The notes under the pieces: model-generated
What the model was told of the DNA's origin: nothing
Databases searched by the model: none
Seen by the model: the letters and a program-made list of their open reading frames with translations, nothing else
NCBI GenBank assembly: GCA_031987605.1
Contig: DALZZF010000001.1
Location: forward strand, 62,001 to 126,000
Length of the DNA stretch: 64,000 nucleotides
DNA from: JAFAGO01 sp031987605
Lineage (GTDB): Bacteria; Bacteroidota; Bacteroidia; Flavobacteriales; Weeksellaceae
Reading direction: 5' to 3'
Shown: piece by piece, positions 50,358 to 58,019 of the stretch
How the letters are laid out: each line of letters begins with the position of its first letter
Position numbering within the stretch: the stretch's first letter is position 1
Position numbers and translations under genes: made by a program

Positions 50358-50508
50358 AAAAGTTCCAAAATATATCTACATAAACCGCCAACGCATAACG
50401 AAGGACTTCGATATATAATGAAACTTTATACAAAGATAAAAAAAATTTTTACGTAACCAATTTTTTAAGTAAAAATAAAAATCATAAACAGTTAAAAATT
50501 AGCAATTT

Positions 50509-51891
50509 ATGTCTTTAATAAAATCAATTTCCGGAATCCGTGGAACCATCGGGGGAAAAGTGAATGATAACCTTACACCGCTTGATGTGGTAAAATTTGC
50601 ATCCGCATTTGGAACATGGCTTCAGAACAATAAAAACAAAAAAGATTTAACCCTTGTAATCGGTCGCGATGCGAGAATTTCGGGGCAAATGGTTTCTTCC
50701 TTGGTTTCGGCAACTTTGCAGGGCTTGGGAATCAATGTGATTGATTTGGGGCTTTCCACCACGCCAACGGTGGAAGTAATGGTAACGGAAACCAATGCTG
50801 ACGGCGGAATTATCCTTACCGCTTCTCATAACCCCAAACAATGGAACGCACTGAAACTTCTCAATGAAAAAGGAGAATTCATCAGCGCACAAAACGGAGC
50901 CGAAGTTTTGAAACTGGCCGAAAACGAAGATTTCAACTACGCAGAAGTGGATGATCTGGGAAAATATGAAACCCGAAATGATGCCTTTGATATTCATATT
51001 CAGGAAATTCTGGATTTGCCAATGGTAGATGCAAAAGCCATAAAAGAAAAAAAATTCAAAGTGGTTTTGGATGCCGTGAACTCTACCGGAGGTCTTGCTT
51101 TGCTACCGCTTTTGGAAAAATTAGGATGCGAAGTCGTTGAATTATATTGTGAACCCAACGGACAGTTTCCGCATAATCCCGAACCGCTGAAAGAACACTT
51201 AACCGACATCTGCAATCTTGTAAAAGAAACCAAAGCAGATTTGGGAATTGTTGTGGATCCGGATGTGGACAGGCTGGCTTTAGTTGATGAAAACGGAGAA
51301 ATGTTTGGCGAAGAATATACGCTGGTTGCCGTTGCAGATTATCTGTTGAAACACAAAAAAGGAACCGCAATCTCCAATCTTTCTTCCAGCCGTGCATTGA
51401 GAGATGTGGCAAAAACCCATGATTCCGATTATTTTGCAAGTGCTGTGGGAGAAGTGAATGTAGTCACCTTAATGAAAGAAAAAAATGCCGTCATCGGTGG
51501 TGAAGGAAATGGTGGAATCATTTATCCTGATCTGCATTACGGAAGAGATTCCTTGGTTGGTGTTGCTTTGTTTTTAACGCATTTGGCAAAAGAAAACAAA
51601 ACGGTTTCCGAACTTCGGTCGACTTATCCCGCTTATTTTATGGGGAAAAAGAAAATCGAACTAACGCCAGAAATTAATGTGGACGCACTTTTAACAAAAG
51701 TAGAAAAAGAATATCAAAACGAAGACGTTTCTACCGTTGATGGCGTAAAAATTGATTTCCCTGAAAACTGGGTTCACCTTCGGAAATCCAATACAGAACC
51801 GATTATCAGGATTTATACCGAAGCAAAATCTCAGGAAGAAGCGGATAAATTAGGCGATGAGATGATTGAAAAAATCAGGAGTTTGATATAG
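50509..51891 (+). CDS. glmM: Phosphoglucosamine mutase
   Basis: A 460-residue alpha-D-phosphohexomutase that converts glucosamine 6-phosphate to glucosamine 1-phosphate for UDP-GlcNAc synthesis. The phospho-serine is Ser106 in TASHNP; the Mg-binding loop is DPDVDRLAL near 246-254; the sugar loop GEGNGGIIYP near 330-339; and the phosphate-binding RKSNTEPIIRIYTEA near 424-438. The start ISGIRGTIGG is typical of the Bacteroidetes GlmM form. It is transcribed on its own; no clear TAnnTTTG box was found before it. Confidence 0.92.
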   Translation: MSLIKSISGIRGTIGGKVNDNLTPLDVVKFASAFGTWLQNNKNKKDLTLVIGRDARISGQMVSSLVSATLQGLGINVIDLGLSTTPTVEVMVTETNADGGIILTASHNPKQWNALKLLNEKGEFISAQNGAEVLKLAENEDFNYAEVDDLGKYETRNDAFDIHIQEILDLPMVDAKAIKEKKFKVVLDAVNSTGGLALLPLLEKLGCEVVELYCEPNGQFPHNPEPLKEHLTDICNLVKETKADLGIVVDPDVDRLALVDENGEMFGEEYTLVAVADYLLKHKKGTAISNLSSSRALRDVAKTHDSDYFASAVGEVNVVTLMKEKNAVIGGEGNGGIIYPDLHYGRDSLVGVALFLTHLAKENKTVSELRSTYPAYFMGKKKIELTPEINVDALLTKVEKEYQNEDVSTVDGVKIDFPENWVHLRKSNTEPIIRIYTEAKSQEEADKLGDEMIEKIRSLI

Positions 51892-51895
51892 GCCG

Positions 51896-51930
51896 GAAAT
51901 TGGAAGAAGGAAGTTGGAAGAGGGAAACAG
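51896..51930 (+). repeat. Degenerate 7-base tandem repeat
   Basis: Five exact 7-base units in register: GAAATTG, GAAGAAG, GAAGTTG, GAAGAGG and GAAACAG. They start five bases after the glmM stop codon. GAAGTTG also occurs in the array at 18.7 kb. Confidence 0.65.
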
Positions 51931-51968
51931 GATGTTTAGAAGTTTTCTGAGAATTTTGATTTTTTAAT

Positions 51969-52235
51969 TTGAAATTTTATTATTTTTATAAAAATTTTGA
52001 AAAAACGAGCATTGACATCAATATTCAAAACAAAAAACTGGAACTCATTCAATGGGTTTCCACTTTGGAAGATTTGTCAATCATCAATAAAATTTTTGAA
52101 CTTAAAAAAGAGAAAACCGATTGGTGGAACGAAATTTCAGATGCAGAAAAAAAATCAATCGAAAAAGGGCTGGAAGATGCTGATGCGGGAAGAGTTGTTT
52201 CTCATGAAGATTTTCTGAAGTCTTATGGAAGATGA
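51969..52235 (+). CDS. Antitoxin of a ParD/RelB-like addiction module, start codon apparently lost
   Basis: An 88-codon frame from a TTG at 51969. The recognisable part begins at DINIQNKKLELIQWV and ends ADAGRVVSHEDFLKSYGR, with the central SDAEKKSIEKGLEDAD typical of small antitoxins in this phylum. Homologues normally start with Met directly before the Asp; here that codon is ATT (52011-52013), so the usual ATG seems to have mutated. Translation would need ATT or the upstream TTG. Its stop overlaps the toxin start by four bases, the normal coupling. The toxin itself is frameshifted, so the module is probably decaying. Confidence 0.6.
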   Translation: MKFYYFYKNFEKTSIDINIQNKKLELIQWVSTLEDLSIINKIFELKKEKTDWWNEISDAEKKSIEKGLEDADAGRVVSHEDFLKSYGR

Positions 52236-52512
52236 AGAAAATAGAGTGGACTTTTCGGGCAAGAAAGGAATTTGATGACACATACCTTTTTTGGATTGAG
52301 CATAATCAATCAGATATTTATTCCGAAAAATTGTTGGATGAAACGCTGAGAAAAATTAATCTGATTGCGCAAAATGCCAAAGTCGGTGAAGAAAATAAAA
52401 AGAAAAACTGCGGAGAGTCTTGGTTATTGAGAATTTTTCCGTTGTTTATAGAGAAGACAAAAACGCTATCAAAATAATTTCATTTTTTGATAACAGAAGA
52501 AAACCTGAATAA
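52232..52512 (+). pseudogene. ParE/RelE-family toxin, frameshifted
   Basis: The frame starts MKKIEWTFRARKEFDDTYLFWIEHN, a ParE/RelE toxin N-terminus, and reads correctly to about residue 58 (KVGEENKKKN). It then departs and ends early at 52477. One frame over, from 52411, the true C-terminus resumes (RRVLVIENFSVVYREDKNA, then IKIISFFDNRRKPE) and stops at 52510-52512. A single base missing near 52408-52410, beside an A-rich run, explains this. The product would lack the C-terminal catalytic strands and be inactive. A sequencing error or a phase-variable slip at the A run are the alternatives. Confidence 0.75.
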
Positions 52513-52580
52513 TTAAAATAGTTTTTCAAAGTTTGCAAATCATATATTTCCTGCTTTGAAATAACGACAGAGAAAAGATA

Positions 52581-53954
52581 TTGGAAGAATTTTTTGAAAA
52601 CGAACTCGCCAGAAAGTTCGAAGAAATGGTTGAAAATAATGAGCAAATCTACTTCGATACCGAAGAACTGGAGGAGATTATTATTTATTATCTGGAGCTG
52701 GGCGACATCAATTATGCAGAACAAGCAGTGAATTTCGGTCTGAATCTGCATCCGAATTCCCCGGAAATTAAAACCAAAAAGTTAGAGGTTTTACTGGAAC
52801 TTGAAAACTATCCGGAAGCTAAAAAAATTATTGAAGAATTGCAGGAATACGCCATGGAAGATACCGATTATCTTGTGTGTTGTGCCAAGTATTATTCCAA
52901 TCTCGGTAATCCTAAAAAAGCCATTGCCTATTGCGAAAAAGCTTTGGAACTGGGAGAAGAGGAAAATTTTCTTCATAATTTTATTGCCGATGAATATGTG
53001 AATCTTGAAGATCCTTTTACCGCTTTAAAACATTATAAGGAAGCCTTAAATTCCGATCCCAACGACGATTATGCACTGGAAAATGTGATGTTTTGCTACA
53101 ACAGGCTGAAAAAACATAAAGAAGCCATTGAATTTTTAAATTCCTATCTGGATCATTTTTCCTTTTCTGAAACCGCTTGGTTTGAATACGGACAATATTA
53201 CTTCAATCGGAAAAATTACGAAGAAGCCATTCGTGGTTACGATTACCTTTTGGCCATTAATTCAAGTGCGGTAAGTGTTTATTCCAACAAAGCAGCGTGC
53301 TATGAAGCCATGAAAAACTGGGATAAAGCGATTGAAGTATACGAAGAAATGCTGGAGCAGGAATATACCAAAGCCTACACTTTTTACAAAATCGGACTTT
53401 GTTATAAAGAGCAGAAGTTGTCGATTAATGCCCTGAATTCTTTTCAGAAATCACTTCGTGAAGATCCACAGTTTTATCTTTCCATGATGGAGCAGTCGTA
53501 TATTTATGAAGAAATGGGCGGAATGAAAGAAGCTCTTCATTATGCCAAAGAAGCCACGAATCTTTGTGAGAACAATCTGGATTACCAGAAAAGGCTGGCG
53601 TTTCTGCTGATTGATGCCGGAAATTTTGAAGAAAGCATTTCCTGCCTGAAAAAATTGGTTTCCGGAGAACCGAACCGTTTTTACAATTGGTATGCATACA
53701 CCGAAGTTCTGATGCTTTTGGGCGAATATGAGGAAGCAGTAGAAGTCTTACACAGAGCATTGAAAAAACATCATCGTGCAGAACTGTATTACCAGTTAAG
53801 CAATTGCTTTTTCAATATGAAAAATGAACAGGAAGCACTTGAAAATTTACAGAAGGCCTACGAATTGGACGCATCTCTTCTGAAAGACATGCAGCAAAAA
53901 TATCCTTATTTAAAGGGCAAAGCAGCAAGAAAAATAAAAGCGGAGAAAAAGTAA
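52581..53954 (+). CDS. Tetratricopeptide repeat protein
   Basis: A 457-residue protein made almost wholly of about eleven TPR units from residue 30 to 440 (examples: NPKKAIAYCEKALELGEEEN, KNWDKAIEVYEEMLEQEYTK). No signal peptide or membrane helix is seen, so it is cytoplasmic, probably a scaffold for protein contacts. The start is a TTG at 52581, preceded by an A/G-rich stretch; the next in-frame ATG (52626) would cut off the conserved-looking acidic N-terminus MEEFFENELARKFEEM. The C-terminus is basic (KGKAARKIKAEKK). Confidence 0.82.
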   Translation: MEEFFENELARKFEEMVENNEQIYFDTEELEEIIIYYLELGDINYAEQAVNFGLNLHPNSPEIKTKKLEVLLELENYPEAKKIIEELQEYAMEDTDYLVCCAKYYSNLGNPKKAIAYCEKALELGEEENFLHNFIADEYVNLEDPFTALKHYKEALNSDPNDDYALENVMFCYNRLKKHKEAIEFLNSYLDHFSFSETAWFEYGQYYFNRKNYEEAIRGYDYLLAINSSAVSVYSNKAACYEAMKNWDKAIEVYEEMLEQEYTKAYTFYKIGLCYKEQKLSINALNSFQKSLREDPQFYLSMMEQSYIYEEMGGMKEALHYAKEATNLCENNLDYQKRLAFLLIDAGNFEESISCLKKLVSGEPNRFYNWYAYTEVLMLLGEYEEAVEVLHRALKKHHRAELYYQLSNCFFNMKNEQEALENLQKAYELDASLLKDMQQKYPYLKGKAARKIKAEKK

Positions 53955-53973
53955 TTTTTTTCACTAAAATTTT

Positions 53974-54008
53974 GAAGCCGTCTCAGAAAGAGACGGCTTC
54001 TTTTCTTT
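53974..54008 (+). terminator. Strong terminator after the TPR gene
   Basis: Arms of 11 bases, GAAGCCGTCTC (53974-53984) and its complement (53990-54000), loop AGAAA, followed by TTTTCTTTT. Confidence 0.8.
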
Positions 54009-54086
54009 TACTTCTGGGTTTTGTGGATCAGGAACAAAACTTGAGGAGAAAGACTGAAAAAAAATGTGAGATGATATTTTCATAAA

Positions 54087-54108
54087 AGATAGCGCACCTC
54101 CGGCGCGC
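54087..54108 (+). repeat. REP-like hairpin unit A
   Basis: AGATAGC followed by a GCGC stem and a TCC loop (core CCTCCGG). One internal mismatch. It belongs to the four-unit cluster in the 427-base gap between the TPR and DUF885 genes. Confidence 0.55.
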
Positions 54109-54131
54109 GCAATCCTATATTCAAACCTATT

Positions 54132-54159
54132 CTACACAGATAGCATTCCTCCGGAATGC
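54132..54159 (+). repeat. REP-like hairpin unit B
   Basis: CTACACAGATA followed by GCATTCC-TCC-GGAATGC: a perfect seven-base stem with a TCC loop. Confidence 0.65.
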
Positions 54160-54210
54160 ACTTTTACACCAACATACTATTTTTCATACCCACCAACAAA
54201 AGAACGATTA

Positions 54211-54238
54211 TCATTCCGGAGGAATGAAATCTGTGTAG
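54211..54238 (-). repeat. REP-like hairpin unit C (inverted)
   Basis: On the minus strand: CTACACAGAT, TT, then CATTCC-TCC-GGAATG inside a T-A outer pair. It is the inverse of unit B, and its outermost stem pair is T-A where B has G-C, so the change is compensated. Confidence 0.65.
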
Positions 54239-54260
54239 TAGTCATGAGCGCAGAAAAAAG

Positions 54261-54283
54261 GCATTCCGGAGGAATGCTATCTT
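54261..54283 (-). repeat. REP-like hairpin unit D (inverted)
   Basis: The minus strand repeats AGATAGCATTCC-TCC-GGAATGC, identical to unit B over 19 bases of hairpin and lead. The rest of the gap up to 54381 shows no ORF. Confidence 0.65.
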
Positions 54284-54381
54284 AATCATACTCATTAATC
54301 AGAATTGTAATTGATTGTGTCTTGTAAATTCAAGTATGGGAAAAAAGACTTTTTCTTCTTCAGACTGGCTAATATTTTTGC

Positions 54382-56202
54382 TTAGTCCCCAGATTTTGAT
54401 CCTGAACCTGATCCGGTTTTGTACCAGTCTTCCATTTTTGTTTCCAGAACGGAAAGCGGAATGCTTCCATCGCTGAGAATCGCATCATGAAACTTCGCCA
54501 AACTGAACTTTTTGCCTAAGAGTTTCTCATACTTTGTACGAAGTTCACGGATTTTCAATGCCCCGATTTTGTAGCCCAATGCCTGCCCAGGAATCGCCAT
54601 ATATCTTTCGACTTCAGCAATTGCAGCGGATTTTTCGTAGGCAATATTATTCATAAAATACTGTATGGCTTCCTCGCGGTTCATCTTTCCGGTATGAATT
54701 CCGGTATCAATTACCAATCGTACGGCGCGCAGCATCTGATCGCTGTAATATCCCATTTTCTGGTAAGGATCGGTGTACAAGCCGAGTTCCGGACCTAAAG
54801 TTTCACAATAATGTGCCCAGCCTTCCGTATACGCATTGAAACCGCCAAACCGCATAAATTTTGGAAGGCTGGTATTTTCCTGTTGCAGGGAAATCTGATA
54901 ATGATGCCCGGGAATTGCCTCATGCAAAAACAAAGATTCCATTCCTGAAGTTACATTAAAGGATTTCGGAACCGGAAGGGGAATGTAAAAAATACCCGGT
55001 CTTTTTCCGTCCGGAGTTCCATTTATGTATTGTGCACTAGAAGTCAGTTCTCTGAATTTTTCTGTTTGCCGGATTTCAAATTTTGTTTTTGGAATGGTAT
55101 TGAACATTTTTTTCAGTTGAGGTTCAATTTTTTTGTCGATCTTTTTAAAAGCAGACAATACTTCTTCCGCGGTCTTATAAGGCATTGCATTCGGATCTTT
55201 GAGTAAAGAACGGAGAAATTCTTCCAGACTTCCGCTGAAGCCCAGCGAATTTTTCACTTTTTCCATTTCGGAGCGAAGGATGGCAACCTGCTGCAAACCA
55301 ATTGCATGCACTTCTTCCGGAGTGAGGTTGGTATTGGTGGCGGATTTTACCAGATATTCATAGGTTTCTTTTCCTTTTTTTATGCCGTTCAGTCCGTTTG
55401 TTGTGCGTGCTTTTGGTAAATATTCTTTTTCCAGAAAAATGCTCATCTTAGAATAGGCGGGAATAATATGGGTGCGAATTGCGGTAATGTATTTATTTTT
55501 AAAATCTTCTTTCTCTGCATCAGAAAAGGTGGATGGGAACTTTTTAATCGGACCGTAAAAGATATTTTTTTCCATGTCCGGTGTTATGATTTCTTCTGCT
55601 TTGAGTTGGGGAATCATTTTTTGTACCAGTACTTTTGGCAGAACAACACCTTCATCAATTCCTTTCCGGAAGTTGATTTCAGCCTGATTCATCCAAACTG
55701 GAAATTTTTCCATTCTTTTCAGCCAGTCTTCATAATCTTTTATGGTTTTAAAAGGTTGTGCAACCTCACCGCTTCCCATCATCGGAAAATAGAGTGGAAG
55801 CCCATCAAACTGATTAAAAGGAATGTATTCGAAATGGAAATTAAAATTCTGGATTCTGTCTTTCAGCGTGTAGTCCAAAACCTTGTATACGATTTTTTTG
55901 TTTTCGGGCAGTTTATCGTATTCTACCTTTTTCAGTTTCTGGGAAACGCCTTCCAGAAAAGCTTTCTCTTCTCGAAGATAATCATCTTCAATATCAATAA
56001 AGAAGAGATCATTATAACGATTGTCTCCCTGAAATGTAGCATTAAAAGGATGCATTTTAAGATCCTGCTCATAAAAATTAGCCGCGATGGAATCTAAATT
56101 TATCGGGGTAACTTTGGTTAACGGGAAGTCTTTCTTTTTGCAGGAACCCAATCCGAAAAGGGTGAAAAATGCGATAAGAATAAAGAGAATATTGGTTTTC
56201 AT
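54382..56202 (-). CDS. DUF885 family lipoprotein, putative metallopeptidase
   Basis: A 606-residue protein with lipobox LGSC (Cys21), so it is anchored in the envelope. The DUF885 signatures HEAIPGHHYQ and FNAYTEGWAHYCE lie near residues 430-460; the first includes a HExxxxH-like arrangement suited to metal binding, and the family is assigned to peptidases (related to M32-type). Residues 1-21 are signal; 30-200 form the helical N-domain. It may digest peptides in the periplasm; substrate unknown. The C-terminus ends in Gly/Ser repeats (SGSGSKSGD), unusual for the family. No promoter match was found. Confidence 0.82.
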   Translation of the reverse strand: MKTNILFILIAFFTLFGLGSCKKKDFPLTKVTPINLDSIAANFYEQDLKMHPFNATFQGDNRYNDLFFIDIEDDYLREEKAFLEGVSQKLKKVEYDKLPENKKIVYKVLDYTLKDRIQNFNFHFEYIPFNQFDGLPLYFPMMGSGEVAQPFKTIKDYEDWLKRMEKFPVWMNQAEINFRKGIDEGVVLPKVLVQKMIPQLKAEEIITPDMEKNIFYGPIKKFPSTFSDAEKEDFKNKYITAIRTHIIPAYSKMSIFLEKEYLPKARTTNGLNGIKKGKETYEYLVKSATNTNLTPEEVHAIGLQQVAILRSEMEKVKNSLGFSGSLEEFLRSLLKDPNAMPYKTAEEVLSAFKKIDKKIEPQLKKMFNTIPKTKFEIRQTEKFRELTSSAQYINGTPDGKRPGIFYIPLPVPKSFNVTSGMESLFLHEAIPGHHYQISLQQENTSLPKFMRFGGFNAYTEGWAHYCETLGPELGLYTDPYQKMGYYSDQMLRAVRLVIDTGIHTGKMNREEAIQYFMNNIAYEKSAAIAEVERYMAIPGQALGYKIGALKIRELRTKYEKLLGKKFSLAKFHDAILSDGSIPLSVLETKMEDWYKTGSGSGSKSGD

Positions 56203-56298
56203 GCTGTCCTAATTTACAGGCGAAAATAAACATTTATAGGCGAAGAAAAGAAGAAGTAAATTTTATCATAAAAAATATTACACTTATAATCTATTTTT

Positions 56299-56306
56299 TA
56301 TCTTTG
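56299..56306 (+). promoter_or_regulatory. Promoter -7 box for the acidic hypothetical gene
   Basis: TATCTTTG, a perfect TAnnTTTG match, 43 bases before the ATG at 56350. Confidence 0.55.
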
Positions 56307-56349
56307 TTTTATCTAAAACTAACAATTTCAAAAATTTCCGTTAAGAACG

Positions 56350-56811
56350 ATGAAAGGGATTTTAAAAATTTATCACCCCGAAGAAACTTTAAAATATTTT
56401 ATCAAGAACTCTTACTGCAAAGCGGTATACAGCAATAAACAGCATTTTCTTGAGGTTGAACTGATTACGGATGATGCTCTGGATCATGTGGAAGATGACT
56501 CTCTGCAGTATAATTTTCCCCAGCTTTCACTCAAAATTTATGATTTCCCGATCGATACTGATGAAATTGATGGGAAAACATTCACCGTGAACGATTCGAA
56601 GGAGGATACCTATACAGAAGTTGATCTTTATGATGATGATGAAGCCTATATTTATGATAATCAATTAAGTTTTGAAAAAGATGAAAACGGTGAGCTGGAG
56701 CTTTTCTGGAAAGGAAATATTGATGATTTCTATACCGGTTCCGACGGACCGATTCCGTTTAAATTGAAATGTGATTTCAGGCAGGAAGACCTCAATGTAG
56801 ATGAAGATTAG
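56350..56811 (+). CDS. Acidic protein of unknown function
   Basis: A 153-residue soluble protein, strongly acidic (for example EVDLYDDDEAYIYDN). No signal peptide, membrane segment or catalytic motif is visible. The N-terminal half looks like an alternating alpha/beta fold, and the segment FKLKCDFRQEDLNVDED closes the chain. I do not recognise a family. It has its own promoter and lies 102 bases before exbB, from which it is probably separate. Confidence 0.65.
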   Translation: MKGILKIYHPEETLKYFIKNSYCKAVYSNKQHFLEVELITDDALDHVEDDSLQYNFPQLSLKIYDFPIDTDEIDGKTFTVNDSKEDTYTEVDLYDDDEAYIYDNQLSFEKDENGELELFWKGNIDDFYTGSDGPIPFKLKCDFRQEDLNVDED

Positions 56812-56913
56812 GTTCTTTTTCTGCTGCTGAATTTTTCGGAATTTATTTAAATCTTTACAGTTACAATATTCAACTATAAAATTCGTTATAACCCATAACA
56901 AACACTCTATTTA

Positions 56914-57612
56914 ATGGCATTTTTAGAAATTGCAAATCTGCTGATTCTGCAAGTACCCACACCAGAAGTTACAACTCAGGAATTTTCTTTCTGGAAAATC
57001 ATGTTTCACGGAAACCTTTTTGCAAACATCGTTATGGTTACGGTTTTGCTGTTGGGTGTTTTTTCGCTGTATCTTTTTCTGGAACGCTTCTTTTTTATTA
57101 AAAGAATCTCCACCACAACGGATCCGAATTTTATGAGAAATATTGAAGATTTCGTTCGTGATGGAAGATTAGAAGCGGCAAAAGAATATTGTGTACGCCA
57201 AAATACACCGGAAGGAAGAATTTTGGAAAAAGGAATTTCAAGAATCGGAAGACCTGTATCGGATATTGTAAGCGCAATGGAAAGTCAGGGGCAAGTTGAG
57301 GTTGCTCTTGCAGAAAAAAACCTTAACCTTTTGGCCGCAGTTCCGAGTATTGCACCAATGTTGGGACTTTTGGGAACGGTAATCGGAATGATTCTGGCGT
57401 TTTTCGATATGTCGAATGCACAGGGATCTTTTTCTCCACAAACCCTTTCTGAAGGGATTTATACCGCAATGGGACAAACGGCAACCGGTTTAGCAGTCGC
57501 CATTCCAGCGAATTTTTTCTATAATCTGCTTTTGAGTAAAATCGACCAGTTTGTACTGAAAATTCAGAATACATCCGGCGAATTTTTAGACATCATCAAT
57601 AAACCGTTGTAA
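56914..57612 (+). CDS. exbB: MotA/TolQ/ExbB proton channel family protein
   Basis: A 232-residue inner-membrane protein of the ExbB/TolQ family with three transmembrane segments near 32-55, 140-162 and 180-205. The family block is LAAVPSIAPMLGLLGTVIGMI with GIYTAMGQTATGLAVAIPANFFYN following. With ExbD it uses the proton motive force to energise TonB (or Tol). The operon exbB-exbD-tonB-like is separated by 2 and 6 bases. Energised TonB would serve the barrel proteins elsewhere in the genome. Confidence 0.9.
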   Translation: MAFLEIANLLILQVPTPEVTTQEFSFWKIMFHGNLFANIVMVTVLLLGVFSLYLFLERFFFIKRISTTTDPNFMRNIEDFVRDGRLEAAKEYCVRQNTPEGRILEKGISRIGRPVSDIVSAMESQGQVEVALAEKNLNLLAAVPSIAPMLGLLGTVIGMILAFFDMSNAQGSFSPQTLSEGIYTAMGQTATGLAVAIPANFFYNLLLSKIDQFVLKIQNTSGEFLDIINKPL

Positions 57613-57614
57613 AA

Positions 57615-58013
57615 ATGAAAATCAACAGAAGAAACAAAGCAAATCCGGATTTCAGTTTGGCAGCAATGACAGACGTAATCCTGCTTTTGCTCATCTTTTT
57701 CATGATTACTTCTGCGGTTGCCAACCAAAGTGCTATTGATGTTCAGCTTCCGAAAGGATCAGAAGGAGCGCAGGATATTCCAAGCCCTTTAACCGTGAGC
57801 ATAAAACCGGACGGTGCGTATTTTGTAGACGACAAGCCAACCGACAGAACACAGGTGGAAAGCGCAATTGTACAAAAACTGCAAGGTTCTGCAAATCCAA
57901 TGTTTACCATCAGGGCAGACAAAAACTGTCTCCATAAAGATGTCGTATTTGTAATGGAAATTGCAGAAAGACATAAATTTAATATTGCCATTGCAACCAC
58001 GCAGGACGAATAA
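57615..58013 (+). CDS. exbD: ExbD/TolR family biopolymer transporter
   Basis: A 132-residue protein with one transmembrane helix near 18-38 and the conserved membrane Asp20 in MTDVILLLLIFFMI, the proton-coupling residue of ExbD. The periplasmic domain (40-132) ends with the usual VMEIAERHKFNIAIAT segment. It partners ExbB two bases upstream and the TonB-like protein downstream. Confidence 0.9.
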   Translation: MKINRRNKANPDFSLAAMTDVILLLLIFFMITSAVANQSAIDVQLPKGSEGAQDIPSPLTVSIKPDGAYFVDDKPTDRTQVESAIVQKLQGSANPMFTIRADKNCLHKDVVFVMEIAERHKFNIAIATTQDE

Positions 58014-58019
58014 TTAGAA

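Noticed and set aside
50385..50412. Possible integron attC site behind the DUF3800 gene
   Set aside because: Only one arm resembles the core; no matching second arm, no upstream site and no integrase are present.
54087..54283. CRISPR array
   Set aside because: Units are short hairpins in both orientations with irregular spacing and no constant spacer length or cas genes.
57003..57017. A parS-like word TGTTTCACGGAAAC inside exbB
   Set aside because: It lacks one base of the palindrome centre and is explained by the coding sequence.
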